From positions 1-10,896 of the forward strand of contig JACMKW010000369.1 in NCBI GenBank assembly GCA_014379885.1: 10,896 nt of DNA, in the 5' to 3' direction. Numbering within the stretch: the first letter of the stretch is position 1; every line of letters starts with the position of its first letter. A program made the translations under genes and the position numbers. Source of the DNA: Rhizobacter sp. (GTDB lineage Bacteria; Pseudomonadota; Gammaproteobacteria; Burkholderiales; Burkholderiaceae). The notes below the pieces were generated by a model. The model was not told the DNA's origin, did no database searches, and was given only the letters and a program-made list of their open reading frames with translations. Of this stretch, positions 1-7,755 are shown in pieces.

Positions 1-695
1 AAGATTTGCAGATCGTGTTGGTGGAAGCGGCACCGCGGTTGCTCTCGCAGCTGCCTGAGCGCCTGAGCGAATCGGCGGTACGTGAGCTGCGCAAGCTGGC
101 GATCGAGGTGCACACCAACGAGAAGGTGGTTGAGGTGACGGCCGATGGCTTGAAGATGGCCAGCGGCAAGGTGATCGGCTCCACGCTCACTGTGTGGGCG
201 GCGGGCGTGAAGGCGGCCGACTTCTTGAAAGACATCGGTGGAGAGAAGCCGCTTGAAACCAATCGGCTGAACCAACTGATGGTGAATGGCAACCTGCAGA
301 CCACACGTGACGAGCACATCTTCGCGTTCGGTGACTGCGCGGCCTGCCAACAACCCGATGGCACCTGGGTGCCGCCTCGCGCGCAAGCGGCGTATCAGCA
401 GGCGATGTACTTGGTGAAGGCTTTGCCCCAGCTGATGAAGGGCGAGCCGGTGGTGCCATTCGTCTACAAGGACCAAGGCTCGCTGGTGTCGCTCTCCGAA
501 TATTCGTCGGTGGGTAGCCTGATGGGCAGCCTGACGCGCGGCAGCTTGTTCATCGAAGGGCGGCTGGCGCAGCTGATGTACTGGGGCTTGCACAAGCAGC
601 ACCAGTTTGCATTGGGCGGGGTGCGCAAGACGCTGCTGATCACGCTCTCAGAGCTGCTGGATCGCACTTACCGCCCACGCATCAAATTGCACTGA
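1..695 (+). CDS. ndh: Type II NADH:quinone oxidoreductase (NDH-2), C-terminal part, cut by window edge
   Basis: The gene is open at the left edge; whole codons begin at base 3 and about 230 residues are visible, roughly the second half of a family of about 430. NDH-2 is a single-subunit, FAD-containing, membrane-bound enzyme that passes electrons from NADH to quinone without pumping protons. Seen here: the end of the NADH-binding Rossmann fold (QIVLVEAAPRLL, whose Glu after the second beta strand fits NADH preference), the VWAAGVKA strand, the FAD-contacting motif FAFGDCAA, and RAQAAYQQA, which matches the AQxxxQ quinone-site motif of NDH-2. The tail (from GSLFIEGRLAQ to the end) is the amphipathic membrane-binding region. 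The true start lies outside the window. It converges with the SDR gene, the two stop codons being three bases apart. Family assignment is firm; the symbol is by family. Confidence 0.9.
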   Translation, partial: DLQIVLVEAAPRLLSQLPERLSESAVRELRKLAIEVHTNEKVVEVTADGLKMASGKVIGSTLTVWAAGVKAADFLKDIGGEKPLETNRLNQLMVNGNLQTTRDEHIFAFGDCAACQQPDGTWVPPRAQAAYQQAMYLVKALPQLMKGEPVVPFVYKDQGSLVSLSEYSSVGSLMGSLTRGSLFIEGRLAQLMYWGLHKQHQFALGGVRKTLLITLSELLDRTYRPRIKLH

Positions 696-698
696 GGC

Positions 699-1475
699 TC
701 AGCGAGCGAGATAGCCGCCATCCACCGGCAGCGGGTGGCCGATGATGAAGGCTGCATCGTCGGAGCACAGGAAGACGACGGCGCGCGCGATGTCTTCGGC
801 TTCGCCCAAACGCCCGATCGGGTGGATCTGGTCGACGTGCTGCTGGCGCCTGGGGTCGCGTGCAATCGCTCGCTCCATCATCTCGGTGCGGATCACGCCC
901 GGGCATACCGCGTTCACGCGAATGCCCTTGCGGCCGTATTCGACACCGGCCGATTGCGTCATGCCGACCACTGCATGCTTGGTCGCACCGTAGATGGGTT
1001 GTCGCGGGGCGGCACCTACGCCGCCGATCGACGCGGTGTTGACGATGGCGCCGCCACCGCCTTGCTTGAGCATCTGTTCGATCTCGTGCTTCATGCACAA
1101 CCACGTGCCCTTGATGTTCACGCTCACCAAGCGGTCGAACACGTCTTCGGTGATCTTGTGCAGGGGCTCGTGTTCGAGATCGAGGGCGGCGTTGTTGAAG
1201 GCGATGTCGAGGCGGCCGTACTGGGCTACAACCTGCGCGACCATCGCAGCCACCTGCTCGCCGCGCGAGATGTCGGTGGCCAGCGCAATGGCTTCGCCGC
1301 CGGCTGCGTTGATCTCATCGACCACCGCTTGCGCGGCAGCGATGTTGATGTCGACCACGGCGACCTTGGCGCCTTCGCGCACAAAGGCCAGCGCGGTGGC
1401 GCGGCCAATGCCACCAGCACCGCCGGTGACCAGCGCGATCTTCCCTTGAAGCTTCCCTTGGGTGCCGGCGCTCAT
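699..1475 (-). CDS. Short-chain dehydrogenase/reductase (SDR), classical type
   Basis: A 258-residue classical SDR, the usual length, predicted to be a soluble NAD(P)-dependent oxidoreductase acting on a carbonyl/alcohol pair. Visible motifs: the cofactor glycine motif TGGAGGIG (residues 17-24); Asp42 at the end of beta 2 (VVDIN), which favours NAD(H) over NADP(H); NNAA (94-97); structural Asn120; the catalytic set Ser149, Tyr162 and Lys166 (YGATK); the PG motif at 192-193; and a C-terminal VDGGYLAR. I chose the ATG at 1475 because the Rossmann fold begins a few residues later. The frame stays open upstream to 1814, but that part overlaps the Old Yellow Enzyme gene and does not look like SDR. 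There is no clear Shine-Dalgarno, and the start is 5 bases after the OYE stop, so translational coupling is likely. Substrate is unknown. Next to an ene-reductase it could reduce the resulting aldehyde or ketone, which is inference. Confidence 0.93.
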   Translation of the reverse strand: MSAGTQGKLQGKIALVTGGAGGIGRATALAFVREGAKVAVVDINIAAAQAVVDEINAAGGEAIALATDISRGEQVAAMVAQVVAQYGRLDIAFNNAALDLEHEPLHKITEDVFDRLVSVNIKGTWLCMKHEIEQMLKQGGGGAIVNTASIGGVGAAPRQPIYGATKHAVVGMTQSAGVEYGRKGIRVNAVCPGVIRTEMMERAIARDPRRQQHVDQIHPIGRLGEAEDIARAVVFLCSDDAAFIIGHPLPVDGGYLAR

Positions 1476-1480
1476 GCGTT

Positions 1481-2590
1481 TCAGCCCAGTGCGGGGTAAT
1501 CGGTATAGCCGTGCGGGCCTTCGCCGCCATACAGCGGGGCATCCTTGAACGGCGCGTTGAGCGGCAGGTCTTCGCGGAAGCGGCGCGGCAGGTCGGGGTT
1601 GGTGATCATCTTGCGGCCGAACGACACCATGTCGGCTCGGCCGCTGGTGATGGCCTCGATGGCCATCTCTTTGGTGTAGCCGTTGTTGAGCATCCAGACG
1701 CCGGAGTACAGGCGGTGCAAGGCTTCGTAGTCGAACGGTGCGTTGTCGCGTGGGCCACCAGTGTGGCCTTCGACGACGTGGATGTAGACCGGGTGCAGCT
1801 TCTCCAGCTCGCACACCACATGTTCGAACAAGGGCTGCGGGTTGCTCTCCACCGAATCATTGACCGGTGACACCGGTGAGAGCCGGATGGCGGAACGGTC
1901 AGCGCCGATCTCGGCGATGACGGCGGTCATTACCTCGACCAGGAAACGGGCGCGGTTCTCGATGCTGCCGCCGTAGGCGTCGGTGCGCTTGTTGGAGCCT
2001 TCCCGCAAGAAGGCGTCGACCAGGTAGCCGTGGGCGCCGTGAACTTCCACGCCGTCGAAGCCGGCCTGGATCGCGTTGCCCGCCGCAGTGCGGAAGTCGT
2101 TCACGATGCCTGCGATCTCATGGGTCTCGATGGCACGCGGCTCCGAGGTGGGCACGAAGCCCTGGCCGACGATGAAGGTCTTGCCATTGGCCGTGATGGC
2201 CGAGGGCGCCTGGGGTTTGGCTTGGTTGGGTTGGAAGATCGAATGCCCGATGCGGCCGGTGTGCCACAGCTGCACGAAGATCTTGCCGCCCTTGGCGTGC
2301 ACTTCGTCGGTCACCTTTTTCCAGCCAGTGATCTGCTCTGGTGTGTGCAGGCCTGGGGTGGCGTCGTAGCCCTGGGCTGTGGCCGACACCTGGGTGGCCT
2401 CGGCGATGACCAGGCCGACGCCCGCGCGCTGGCTGTAGTAGTCGGCGGCCAACACGGCGGGCAGGTTGCCCTTGTCGGCGCGGTTGCGCGTGAGCGGTGC
2501 CATCGCCATGCGGTTGGCGAGCGTGAGACTGCCCAACTTGATCGGTTGGAACAAGGCGTCGGCGATGAACGAGTCGGTGGGTGTGCCCAT
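1481..2590 (-). CDS. nemA: Old Yellow Enzyme family ene-reductase (NemA-like, N-ethylmaleimide reductase type)
   Basis: A 369-residue FMN-dependent ene-reductase of the class I (NemA / PETN reductase) branch, at family length. These cytosolic TIM-barrel enzymes use NAD(P)H to reduce activated C=C bonds (enals, enones, maleimides) and often nitro compounds or nitrate esters. Visible: the N-terminal FMN-binding stretch MAPLTR (30-35, with Thr34), FVQLWHTGR with Gln107, and the substrate-binding pair His184 and His187 in HGAHGYL. The pair is His/His as in NemA/PETNR, not His/Asn as in yeast OYE1. The proton-donor-position Tyr189 and the family signature SNKRTDAYGGSIENR (199-213) follow. Arg236 and Arg326 (FGRKMITNPDL) are the phosphate and flavin contacts, and the C-terminus YTDYPALG is typical. 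It starts 6 bases after the TetR stop with no good Shine-Dalgarno, and the SDR gene follows after 5 bases. Adjacency to a NemR-like regulator parallels E. coli nemR-nemA. The physiological substrate is not deducible. Confidence 0.93.
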   Translation of the reverse strand: MGTPTDSFIADALFQPIKLGSLTLANRMAMAPLTRNRADKGNLPAVLAADYYSQRAGVGLVIAEATQVSATAQGYDATPGLHTPEQITGWKKVTDEVHAKGGKIFVQLWHTGRIGHSIFQPNQAKPQAPSAITANGKTFIVGQGFVPTSEPRAIETHEIAGIVNDFRTAAGNAIQAGFDGVEVHGAHGYLVDAFLREGSNKRTDAYGGSIENRARFLVEVMTAVIAEIGADRSAIRLSPVSPVNDSVESNPQPLFEHVVCELEKLHPVYIHVVEGHTGGPRDNAPFDYEALHRLYSGVWMLNNGYTKEMAIEAITSGRADMVSFGRKMITNPDLPRRFREDLPLNAPFKDAPLYGGEGPHGYTDYPALG

Positions 2591-2596
2591 GGTGAT

Positions 2597-3274
2597 TCAG
2601 TGATCCGAGGTTGAGATGAGAGACGGTGCCGGTGCGGCCAGGGGCCGGTACAGGTGATCGAAGATGAGATTGACGCTTTCGCGCAGCGGCTGCACCGCGC
2701 GCTCGACCTTCATGCGCAGCAGGCCGCCTTCCCAGGCCGCCCAGGTCAAGGCAGACAAGGCAGTGGCGTCGATGTCGTTGCGGATGTCACCCGAAGCTTG
2801 GGCCAGCGTGAGCAGACCCGCCAGCCGCTCGCGCCAGGCGAGTTGTGCGGCGAGCAGGTTTTGGCGGCAGGCCTCGCTGGAGAGCGCGATTTCGGCGGCA
2901 AAGTTGCCGATCAAACAACCCGCAGAGCAAGTGCTGCGCTCGTGGTAGCTGAGCATTTGCGCGAACACATGGCGAATGGCTTCCATCGGCTGAGGTGGAG
3001 CGCTTCGCATCATGCGTTCCCACGAACGCTGCATGTTCTGCGCGTAGCGCTCGACGATGGCGGCGGCAAAGGCTTCTTTGCTCGCAAAGTGGTTGTAGAA
3101 CGAGCCCTTGGGCACGCCGGCCTGGTCAGTCAGCTGCTGGATGCCGGTGGCGTTGTAACCCTGTTGCAGGAACAGGGCGAGGCCTGCGGACAACAGGCGC
3201 TCGGGGATGGCGCTCGGGTCGGTGGTGCGGGGCCTCCGCGGATAATATGACCAGTCGTCTTGAGACGACGTCAC
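2597..3274 (-). CDS. TetR-family regulator, NemR-like (probable electrophile/redox sensor)
   Basis: A 225-residue TetR-type repressor. The N-terminal helix-turn-helix spans roughly residues 24-70 (GYNATGIQQLTDQAGVPKGS, then FYNHFASKEAFA), and the rest is the alpha-helical ligand/dimer domain. Alignment by eye to E. coli NemR puts Cys120 (SAGCLIGNFAAE) on NemR Cys106 (SGCLTVKLSAE). Lys189 (RMKVERAVQPL) falls on Lys175 (QAKISRSFEPL); this is the pair reported to mediate reversible bleach and electrophile sensing. Cys116 is an extra nearby thiol. I expect it to repress its own transcript and the downstream OYE and SDR genes. The start is a GTG without a visible Shine-Dalgarno; it is the only ATG/GTG before the HTH. 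Codons 1-13 are odd: AT-richer than the rest and overlapping a perfect palindrome, so the true start may differ. An in-frame TGA lies 21 bases upstream of the GTG. Confidence 0.87.
   Translation of the reverse strand: MTSSQDDWSYYPRRPRTTDPSAIPERLLSAGLALFLQQGYNATGIQQLTDQAGVPKGSFYNHFASKEAFAAAIVERYAQNMQRSWERMMRSAPPQPMEAIRHVFAQMLSYHERSTCSAGCLIGNFAAEIALSSEACRQNLLAAQLAWRERLAGLLTLAQASGDIRNDIDATALSALTWAAWEGGLLRMKVERAVQPLRESVNLIFDHLYRPLAAPAPSLISTSDH
3254..3269. promoter_or_regulatory. Perfect palindrome, candidate operator of the TetR/NemR-like repressor
   Basis: The bases GTCGTCT-TG-AGACGAC form perfect 7-base inverted arms around a 2-base centre, the size and symmetry expected for a TetR-dimer operator. 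It lies at the 5' end of the tetR gene, inside codons 2-7 if the GTG start is correct. On the minus strand a TATTAT (3242-3247), resembling a -10 box, lies just downstream, but no good -35 is visible. I found only single half-sites elsewhere in the window. Binding by the adjacent regulator is inferred from position alone. Confidence 0.5.
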
Positions 3275-3292
3275 TGATGCGACAAGGCTGCG

Positions 3293-4405
3293 TCAGCCCA
3301 TCCAACGCCGGGTAGCGGCTTCCACCACCGCCGACAAGGGCGCGCCACCCTTGCGCTGGCCACGCAGCCACTGCGCATCGTTGCCCTCGAACAGCGTTTC
3401 GCGGATCAGGTTGCTGGCCTCCAATGCCTGCAGGTCGAGCGCGTGTTCGTCGACGCGGGCGAGCGTGCGCAAGATGTCGTCGCGCAGTTTCTGGCGCTGC
3501 TTGGTCTTGGGGTCGACGATCTCGCCGTCGAGCCCGAAGCGGCAGGCCTGAAAGCGGTTGAAGGTGTAGACGAGGTAGTCGTCTTCACTCGGCTCAAACG
3601 GCTTTTCTTCGCGCAGGTAGCGGCAAATGCATTGCAGGTAGCAGGCCAATGCGGCGGCCTTGTCGACCGTGAGCGGTGTGTCGCACACGCGCAGCTCAAT
3701 GGTGCCGAATTCGGGCTTGGGGCGAATGTCCCAGTAGAAGTCTTTCATCGACTGCACGACGCCGGTGCTCGTCATCTTGTCGAAGTAGCCACCGAACTCT
3801 TCCCACGAATGCACGAAGGGCGCGCGGCCCGACAGCGGGAAGGCGAACACCGAGTTGAGCCGGGCCGAATCGAAGCCCGTGTCCACACCTTGCACGAAGG
3901 GCGACGAGGCGCTCAGCGCAATGAAGTGCGGCACATAGCGTGACAGCGCATGCAGCAGCCACAGTGCGGTGTCGCCGTTTTCGCAGCCCACGTGCACGTG
4001 CTGGCCGAACACCGTGAACTGCTTGGCGAGATAGCCATACAGCTCGCTGATGTAGTGGAAGCGCTCGGTCGGGTAGATCTGCTGCTCACTCCACTGCTGG
4101 TAGGCGTGGGTGCCACCACCGGCGATGCCGATGTTGAGCTTGCGTGCGGCACGCGAGAGCTGCTGCTTCAGGTCGTTGAGTTCGGCACGCAGCGGCGCAT
4201 GCTGGCGCTGGATGGAGGTGCCGATCTCGATCATGCTGCGCGTGATTTCCGGCTTCACGTCCCACGCGCCTGGGTGTTTGTCGAGCTCGCGCAGCAGGTC
4301 TTGCGCCTGCGGCGACAAGTCGTAGTCATGTGTGCTGACGAGTTGCAGTTCCAGCTCGACGCCAAGCGTCAGCGCTTCGGAAGGGGTGAAGGCAGCAAGC
4401 GACAT
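3293..4405 (-). CDS. ybdK: YbdK-type carboxylate-amine ligase (putative glutamate-cysteine ligase 2)
   Basis: A 370-residue member of the GCS2/YbdK family, at family length. These ATP-grasp-like enzymes join a carboxylate to an amine with ATP hydrolysis; E. coli YbdK shows weak gamma-glutamylcysteine synthetase activity, but the physiological reaction is uncertain. Visible: [10 protein letters not shown] (14-23), with the acidic metal/ATP ligands at the N-terminus; the conserved [10 protein letters not shown] (97-106); FGQHVHVG (133-140); the [18 protein letters not shown] segment; and the C-terminal RRWMG. I chose the ATG at 4405 because a good Shine-Dalgarno (GGGGAG on the minus strand, 4412-4417) sits 6 bases upstream and the protein matches family N-termini. 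The open frame extends 34 residues further but overlaps the antiporter gene and looks non-native. Only one base separates it from the antiporter stop, and 18 bases separate its stop from the TetR start, so all are probably co-transcribed. Confidence 0.93.
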   Translation of the reverse strand: MSLAAFTPSEALTLGVELELQLVSTHDYDLSPQAQDLLRELDKHPGAWDVKPEITRSMIEIGTSIQRQHAPLRAELNDLKQQLSRAARKLNIGIAGGGTHAYQQWSEQQIYPTERFHYISELYGYLAKQFTVFGQHVHVGCENGDTALWLLHALSRYVPHFIALSASSPFVQGVDTGFDSARLNSVFAFPLSGRAPFVHSWEEFGGYFDKMTSTGVVQSMKDFYWDIRPKPEFGTIELRVCDTPLTVDKAAALACYLQCICRYLREEKPFEPSEDDYLVYTFNRFQACRFGLDGEIVDPKTKQRQKLRDDILRTLARVDEHALDLQALEASNLIRETLFEGNDAQWLRGQRKGGAPLSAVVEAATRRWMG

Positions 4406-4406
4406 C

Positions 4407-5690
4407 TCACACTCCCCGGTTGCTGGGCGGTGGGCATTCCTGCGCCAGAGAACGCAGTGACCACTGCGTGAGCACCGGCCCCAGCAAATGCAACATGGTG
4501 GTGGCAATCAGCAGCGCTTGCAGTACGCCTCCGGCCACGCCGGGCAGCTGCGAGGTCCAGCCGAATGTATTGGCCGCCAGCAGCACCGCGAGGCTGCTCA
4601 TGGGTTGCAAGGCCAGTGTGAGCGCGGCCGACTGCCGCCAACCCAGTGCACTGAACCTTGCCAGCATCCCCACCGCAAAGCCTTTGCCGACCAGGCGCGC
4701 GAGCAAGATCGCCAGCACCCAGGGCCACAGCGTCGTGATGCCATCGAGCGTGAACAACATGCCCAGCGCAATGAAGAGCAGCACCGTAAGCACGGCCCCG
4801 GCCGAACCCAGGTGCGGCTCCACGGTCAGTGCGTGGCCGATGCGTGAGCGCGCCACCATGCCGGCCACCAACAAGGCCAGCAAGGCCGACAGCTGCCATT
4901 GCGCCGCCAGCATCGCGGCCAGGATCACCAACGCGATCTGCAGCACCGGGGCTGCTGCCGCACCGCGCAGTGGCTGGGTGAGCTTGGCCAGTACCCAGCC
5001 CGTAGCCACACCAAGCAGGAAGGAACCGATGACGACGATGATGGCGTCGGTGGCAACCGGCAACAACTCGGCGCTCAGGCTGGCAGCGTCTGCGGCCGTC
5101 ACCACCCGCCAGGCTTTCAGGGCCAGTATGCTGAGCGCACTGTTGATCGCGGTGGTGATGAGCAGGCGTTCGGTCACCTGCCCGCGGGAGCGTTGTTCGT
5201 GCACCAGCACCAGCGTGATGACCGGCGAGGTCGACATGGCCACGGCACCCGCCAACCAGGCCGACGCCACCGGTGCGCCCAATGACACCAGCGCCACGGT
5301 CACGCACAGCCCGGCCAGCAGGCCTTCGAGCAAGCAGGTGAGGGCAAGCCAGGGGTTGTCGATCAGCCAGCGTGGGCGCACGCGGCTGCCCAGCTCGAAC
5401 ACCAGCACGCCGATGGCCAGGTCGATGAGCGGCTTCCAGGGATCGAGGTCAGTGCGTTCGAGCAGGCGCAGCGCCAAGGGGCTGGCCAGCGCGCCGGTGA
5501 TCATGTGGCCCACCATGCGTGGCAGGCGCAGCCTGCGGTGCAGCAGCTCGCCCAGCACCACGGCCACCAGCATGACCAAGGCAAACCCCAGCACCGGGTC
5601 GGCGCCACGCAGGCCATCGAGCGTCCACAGCGGCGCGGTGGACCCTGCCGTGGGCGCCAGCCAGTTGTGCAGCTCAGTCATGCGCGCCAT
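4407..5690 (-). CDS. CPA2-type cation:proton antiporter (Kef-like transmembrane domain only)
   Basis: A 427-residue integral membrane protein with about 12-13 hydrophobic segments between residues 33 and 406. It is predicted to exchange Na+ or K+ for H+ across the inner membrane. Family signs are the [15 protein letters not shown] entry segment (55-68), [16 protein letters not shown] (91-106), [16 protein letters not shown] (151-166) and the basic helix ARLVGKG (331-337, with Lys336). It stops after the membrane domain, lacking the cytosolic RCK/KTN domain found in KefB and KefC. At the site where Kef and NapA relatives have a conserved Asp in the sixth helix (QD or DD) this protein reads Asn183-Ser184. 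I chose the ATG at 5690 for its GGGG Shine-Dalgarno-like run 5 bases upstream. The ATG at 5681 is also possible. The frame is open further upstream to 5921 but would run into htpG. It is the first gene of the minus-strand run. Ion specificity is unknown. Confidence 0.85.
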   Translation of the reverse strand: MARMTELHNWLAPTAGSTAPLWTLDGLRGADPVLGFALVMLVAVVLGELLHRRLRLPRMVGHMITGALASPLALRLLERTDLDPWKPLIDLAIGVLVFELGSRVRPRWLIDNPWLALTCLLEGLLAGLCVTVALVSLGAPVASAWLAGAVAMSTSPVITLVLVHEQRSRGQVTERLLITTAINSALSILALKAWRVVTAADAASLSAELLPVATDAIIVVIGSFLLGVATGWVLAKLTQPLRGAAAAPVLQIALVILAAMLAAQWQLSALLALLVAGMVARSRIGHALTVEPHLGSAGAVLTVLLFIALGMLFTLDGITTLWPWVLAILLARLVGKGFAVGMLARFSALGWRQSAALTLALQPMSSLAVLLAANTFGWTSQLPGVAGGVLQALLIATTMLHLLGPVLTQWSLRSLAQECPPPSNRGV

Positions 5691-5802
5691 GTGTGCCCCG
5701 TTCACAGAGCGGCGCATGGTAGCCCAGCGGGTGGTGGGTCTGAGGTCACCGTGCGCCATAGAGGGGCTTGTCTTTATGATCCGGGCCTCGCTCGCCGCCC
5801 TT

Positions 5803-5830
5803 CTTGAAATCGGGGCGGTGGCCCCTATTT
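5803..5830 (+). promoter_or_regulatory. Sigma-32 heat-shock promoter of htpG
   Basis: CTTGAAA (5803-5809) and CCCCTATTT (5822-5830) are separated by 12 bases, matching the RpoH consensus CTTGAAA / CCCCATNT in both boxes and spacing. Transcription would start near 5836-5838, giving a short leader of about 20 bases before the htpG ATG. The remaining divergent spacer (5691-5802) must hold the antiporter promoter, but I see no convincing sigma-70 boxes on the minus strand there. Confidence 0.8.
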
Positions 5831-5858
5831 CTGCGCAGCACCGACTCTGACGACCATC

Positions 5859-7742
5859 ATGCAAAAACAAACCCTTTCCTTCCAGGCCGAGGTCAAGCAG
5901 ATCCTGCACCTCGTCACCCACTCGCTTTACTCCAACAAGGAGATCTTCCTGCGCGAGCTGGTCTCCAATGCATCAGACGCCTGCGACAAGCTGCGCTTCG
6001 AGGCCTTGAACAACGCTGCCCTGTATGAAGACGCTCCCAATCTCGAAGTGCGGGTGAGCTTCGACAAGGCTGCCAAGACCATCACCATCCGCGACAACGG
6101 CATCGGCCTGAGCGCCGACGAAGCCGTGGCCCACCTGGGCACCATCGCCAAGAGCGGTACTCGCGAGTTCATGAACCAGCTCGAAGGCGAGCAGAAAAAA
6201 GACGCGCAGTTGATCGGCCAGTTCGGCGTGGGCTTCTACAGTGGGTTCATCGTGGCTGATCGCATCACGGTGGAGTCGCGCCGCGCCGGTTTGCCTGCAG
6301 AAGAAGGTGTGCGCTGGAGCAGCGAGGGCAGCGGCGACTTCGAGGTGGAAAACATCAACAAGCTGCAGCGTGGCACCGACGTCATCTTGCACTTGCGTGA
6401 TGGCGAAGAAGAGTTCCTGAGCACCTGGAAGCTCAAGTCCATCATCAGCAAATACTCAGACCACATCTCGTTGCCCATCCTGATGCAAAAGGAGGAAGCG
6501 TGGGATCCGGAGAAGACCGAGCAGGCCATCACCGATGAGTGGGCGCCGGTCAACAAGGCCGCAGCGTTGTGGGCGCGCAGCAAGAGCGACATCACACCCG
6601 AGCAGTACGACGAGTTTTACAAGCAGATCAGCTACGACACCGAAGCGCCGCTCGCGTACACGCACAACCGGGTGGAAGGCCGCAGCGAATACACGCAGTT
6701 GCTGTATGTACCGGCCAAGGCGCCGTTCGATTTGTGGAACCGCGACAAGCGCGGCGGCGTGAAGCTGTACGTGAAGCGTGTTTTCATCATGGACGACGCC
6801 GAAGCGCTGATGCCGGTGTACCTGCGCTTCGTCAAGGGTGTGATCGACAGCGCCGACCTGCCGCTTAACGTGAGCCGCGAGTTGTTGCAAGAGAGCCGCG
6901 ACGTGAAAGCGATACGCGAAGGCTCGACCAAGCGTGTGCTGGGCATGCTGGAGTCACTTGCCGGAAGCGAAGACGAAGCCGAGCGCGCCAAGTACGCGGC
7001 GTTCTGGAAAGACTTCGGCCCTGTGTTGAAGGAAGGCGTGGGTGAAGACCATGCCAACCAGGAGCGGTTGGTCAAACTGTTCCGCTTTGCATCGACGCAT
7101 GCAGACGAAGGTGTGTCGCTCGCCGACTACTTGGGTCGCATGAAGGACGGCCAGGAAGCCATCTACTACGTGACCGCCGACACCTTGGCCGCTGCCAAGA
7201 GCAGCCCGCAGCTGGAGATCTTTCGCAAGAAGGGTATCGAGGTGCTGCTGCTGATCGACCGCGTGGACGAGTGGATGCTGAGCCACGTGTATGAGTTCGA
7301 AGGCAAGGCGCTGCAAAGCGTGGCCAAGGGCTCGGTCGATCTGGGCACGCTGCAAGACGAGGCCGAAAAGAAGCAGGCTGAAGAAGTGGCGACGGCCTTC
7401 AAGCCGGTGCTCGATCGTTTGAAAGAAGCGCTGAAGGATCGTGCGAAGGATGTGCGTGTGACCACGCGCCTGGTTGATTCACCGGCCTGTCTGGTGGTGG
7501 ACGAGGGTGACATCAGCGGCCACCTGGCGCGCATGCTCAAGCAGGCGGGGCAGACGGCACCCAAGTCACTGCCCACATTGGAAGTGAACGCTGAGCATGC
7601 GCTGGTGAAGCGGCTTGATGGCAGTGCGCATTTCGATGAGTTGGCGCACATCCTGTTCGATCAGGCGGTGCTGGCCGAAGGCGGTCACCTTGAAGATCCT
7701 GCGGCCTATGTGAAGCGCGTCAACGCGCTGTTGACGGCCTGA
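5859..7742 (+). CDS. htpG: Molecular chaperone HtpG (bacterial Hsp90)
   Basis: A full-length 627-residue Hsp90, a cytosolic homodimeric ATP-dependent chaperone that remodels client proteins with DnaK/DnaJ and is usually heat induced. The N-terminal GHKL ATPase domain shows [18 protein letters not shown] with catalytic Glu33, IRDNGIGLS with ATP-binding Asp79, the lid segment IAKSGTREF, and [15 protein letters not shown] (120-134). The middle domain carries [10 protein letters not shown] with Arg340, which contacts the ATP gamma-phosphate. The C-terminal dimerisation domain ends with a helix rich in Leu and Ala and no cytosolic Hsp90 MEEVD tail, as expected in bacteria. The ATG at 5859 begins the typical [14 protein letters not shown]-terminus. 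No Shine-Dalgarno is evident in the short leader. A sigma-32 promoter lies directly upstream. It is monocistronic: the next gene is convergent, 13 bases away. Confidence 0.98.
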   Translation: MQKQTLSFQAEVKQILHLVTHSLYSNKEIFLRELVSNASDACDKLRFEALNNAALYEDAPNLEVRVSFDKAAKTITIRDNGIGLSADEAVAHLGTIAKSGTREFMNQLEGEQKKDAQLIGQFGVGFYSGFIVADRITVESRRAGLPAEEGVRWSSEGSGDFEVENINKLQRGTDVILHLRDGEEEFLSTWKLKSIISKYSDHISLPILMQKEEAWDPEKTEQAITDEWAPVNKAAALWARSKSDITPEQYDEFYKQISYDTEAPLAYTHNRVEGRSEYTQLLYVPAKAPFDLWNRDKRGGVKLYVKRVFIMDDAEALMPVYLRFVKGVIDSADLPLNVSRELLQESRDVKAIREGSTKRVLGMLESLAGSEDEAERAKYAAFWKDFGPVLKEGVGEDHANQERLVKLFRFASTHADEGVSLADYLGRMKDGQEAIYYVTADTLAAAKSSPQLEIFRKKGIEVLLLIDRVDEWMLSHVYEFEGKALQSVAKGSVDLGTLQDEAEKKQAEEVATAFKPVLDRLKEALKDRAKDVRVTTRLVDSPACLVVDEGDISGHLARMLKQAGQTAPKSLPTLEVNAEHALVKRLDGSAHFDELAHILFDQAVLAEGGHLEDPAAYVKRVNALLTA

Positions 7743-7755
7743 GGTCTTCTTTGAC

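Noticed and set aside
1476..1814. Upstream extension of the SDR reading frame
   Set aside because: The extra 113 residues are Arg/Pro-rich with no SDR similarity and lie antiparallel in frame to the well-supported OYE coding sequence on the same strand.
3241..3250. GATAATAT as a plus-strand -10 box
   Set aside because: No matching -35 and no plus-strand gene downstream; the AT-rich patch makes better sense with the minus-strand tetR region.
3572..3584. Further GTCGTCT / AGACGAC half-sites (also near 773 and 9802)
   Set aside because: They are single half-sites inside coding sequence, encoding common Asp-Glu or Ser-Asp codons, without the second arm needed for a TetR dimer.
4420..5850. Long plus-strand open frame opposite the antiporter
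   Set aside because: It is Ser/Thr/Arg-rich with no recognisable domain, and arises from the GC-rich codon bias of the real gene on the other strand.
5691..5921. N-terminal extension of the antiporter into the htpG start
   Set aside because: It would overlap the heat-shock promoter and the first codons of htpG; the sequence is not membrane-like and the ATG at 5690 has a plausible ribosome site.
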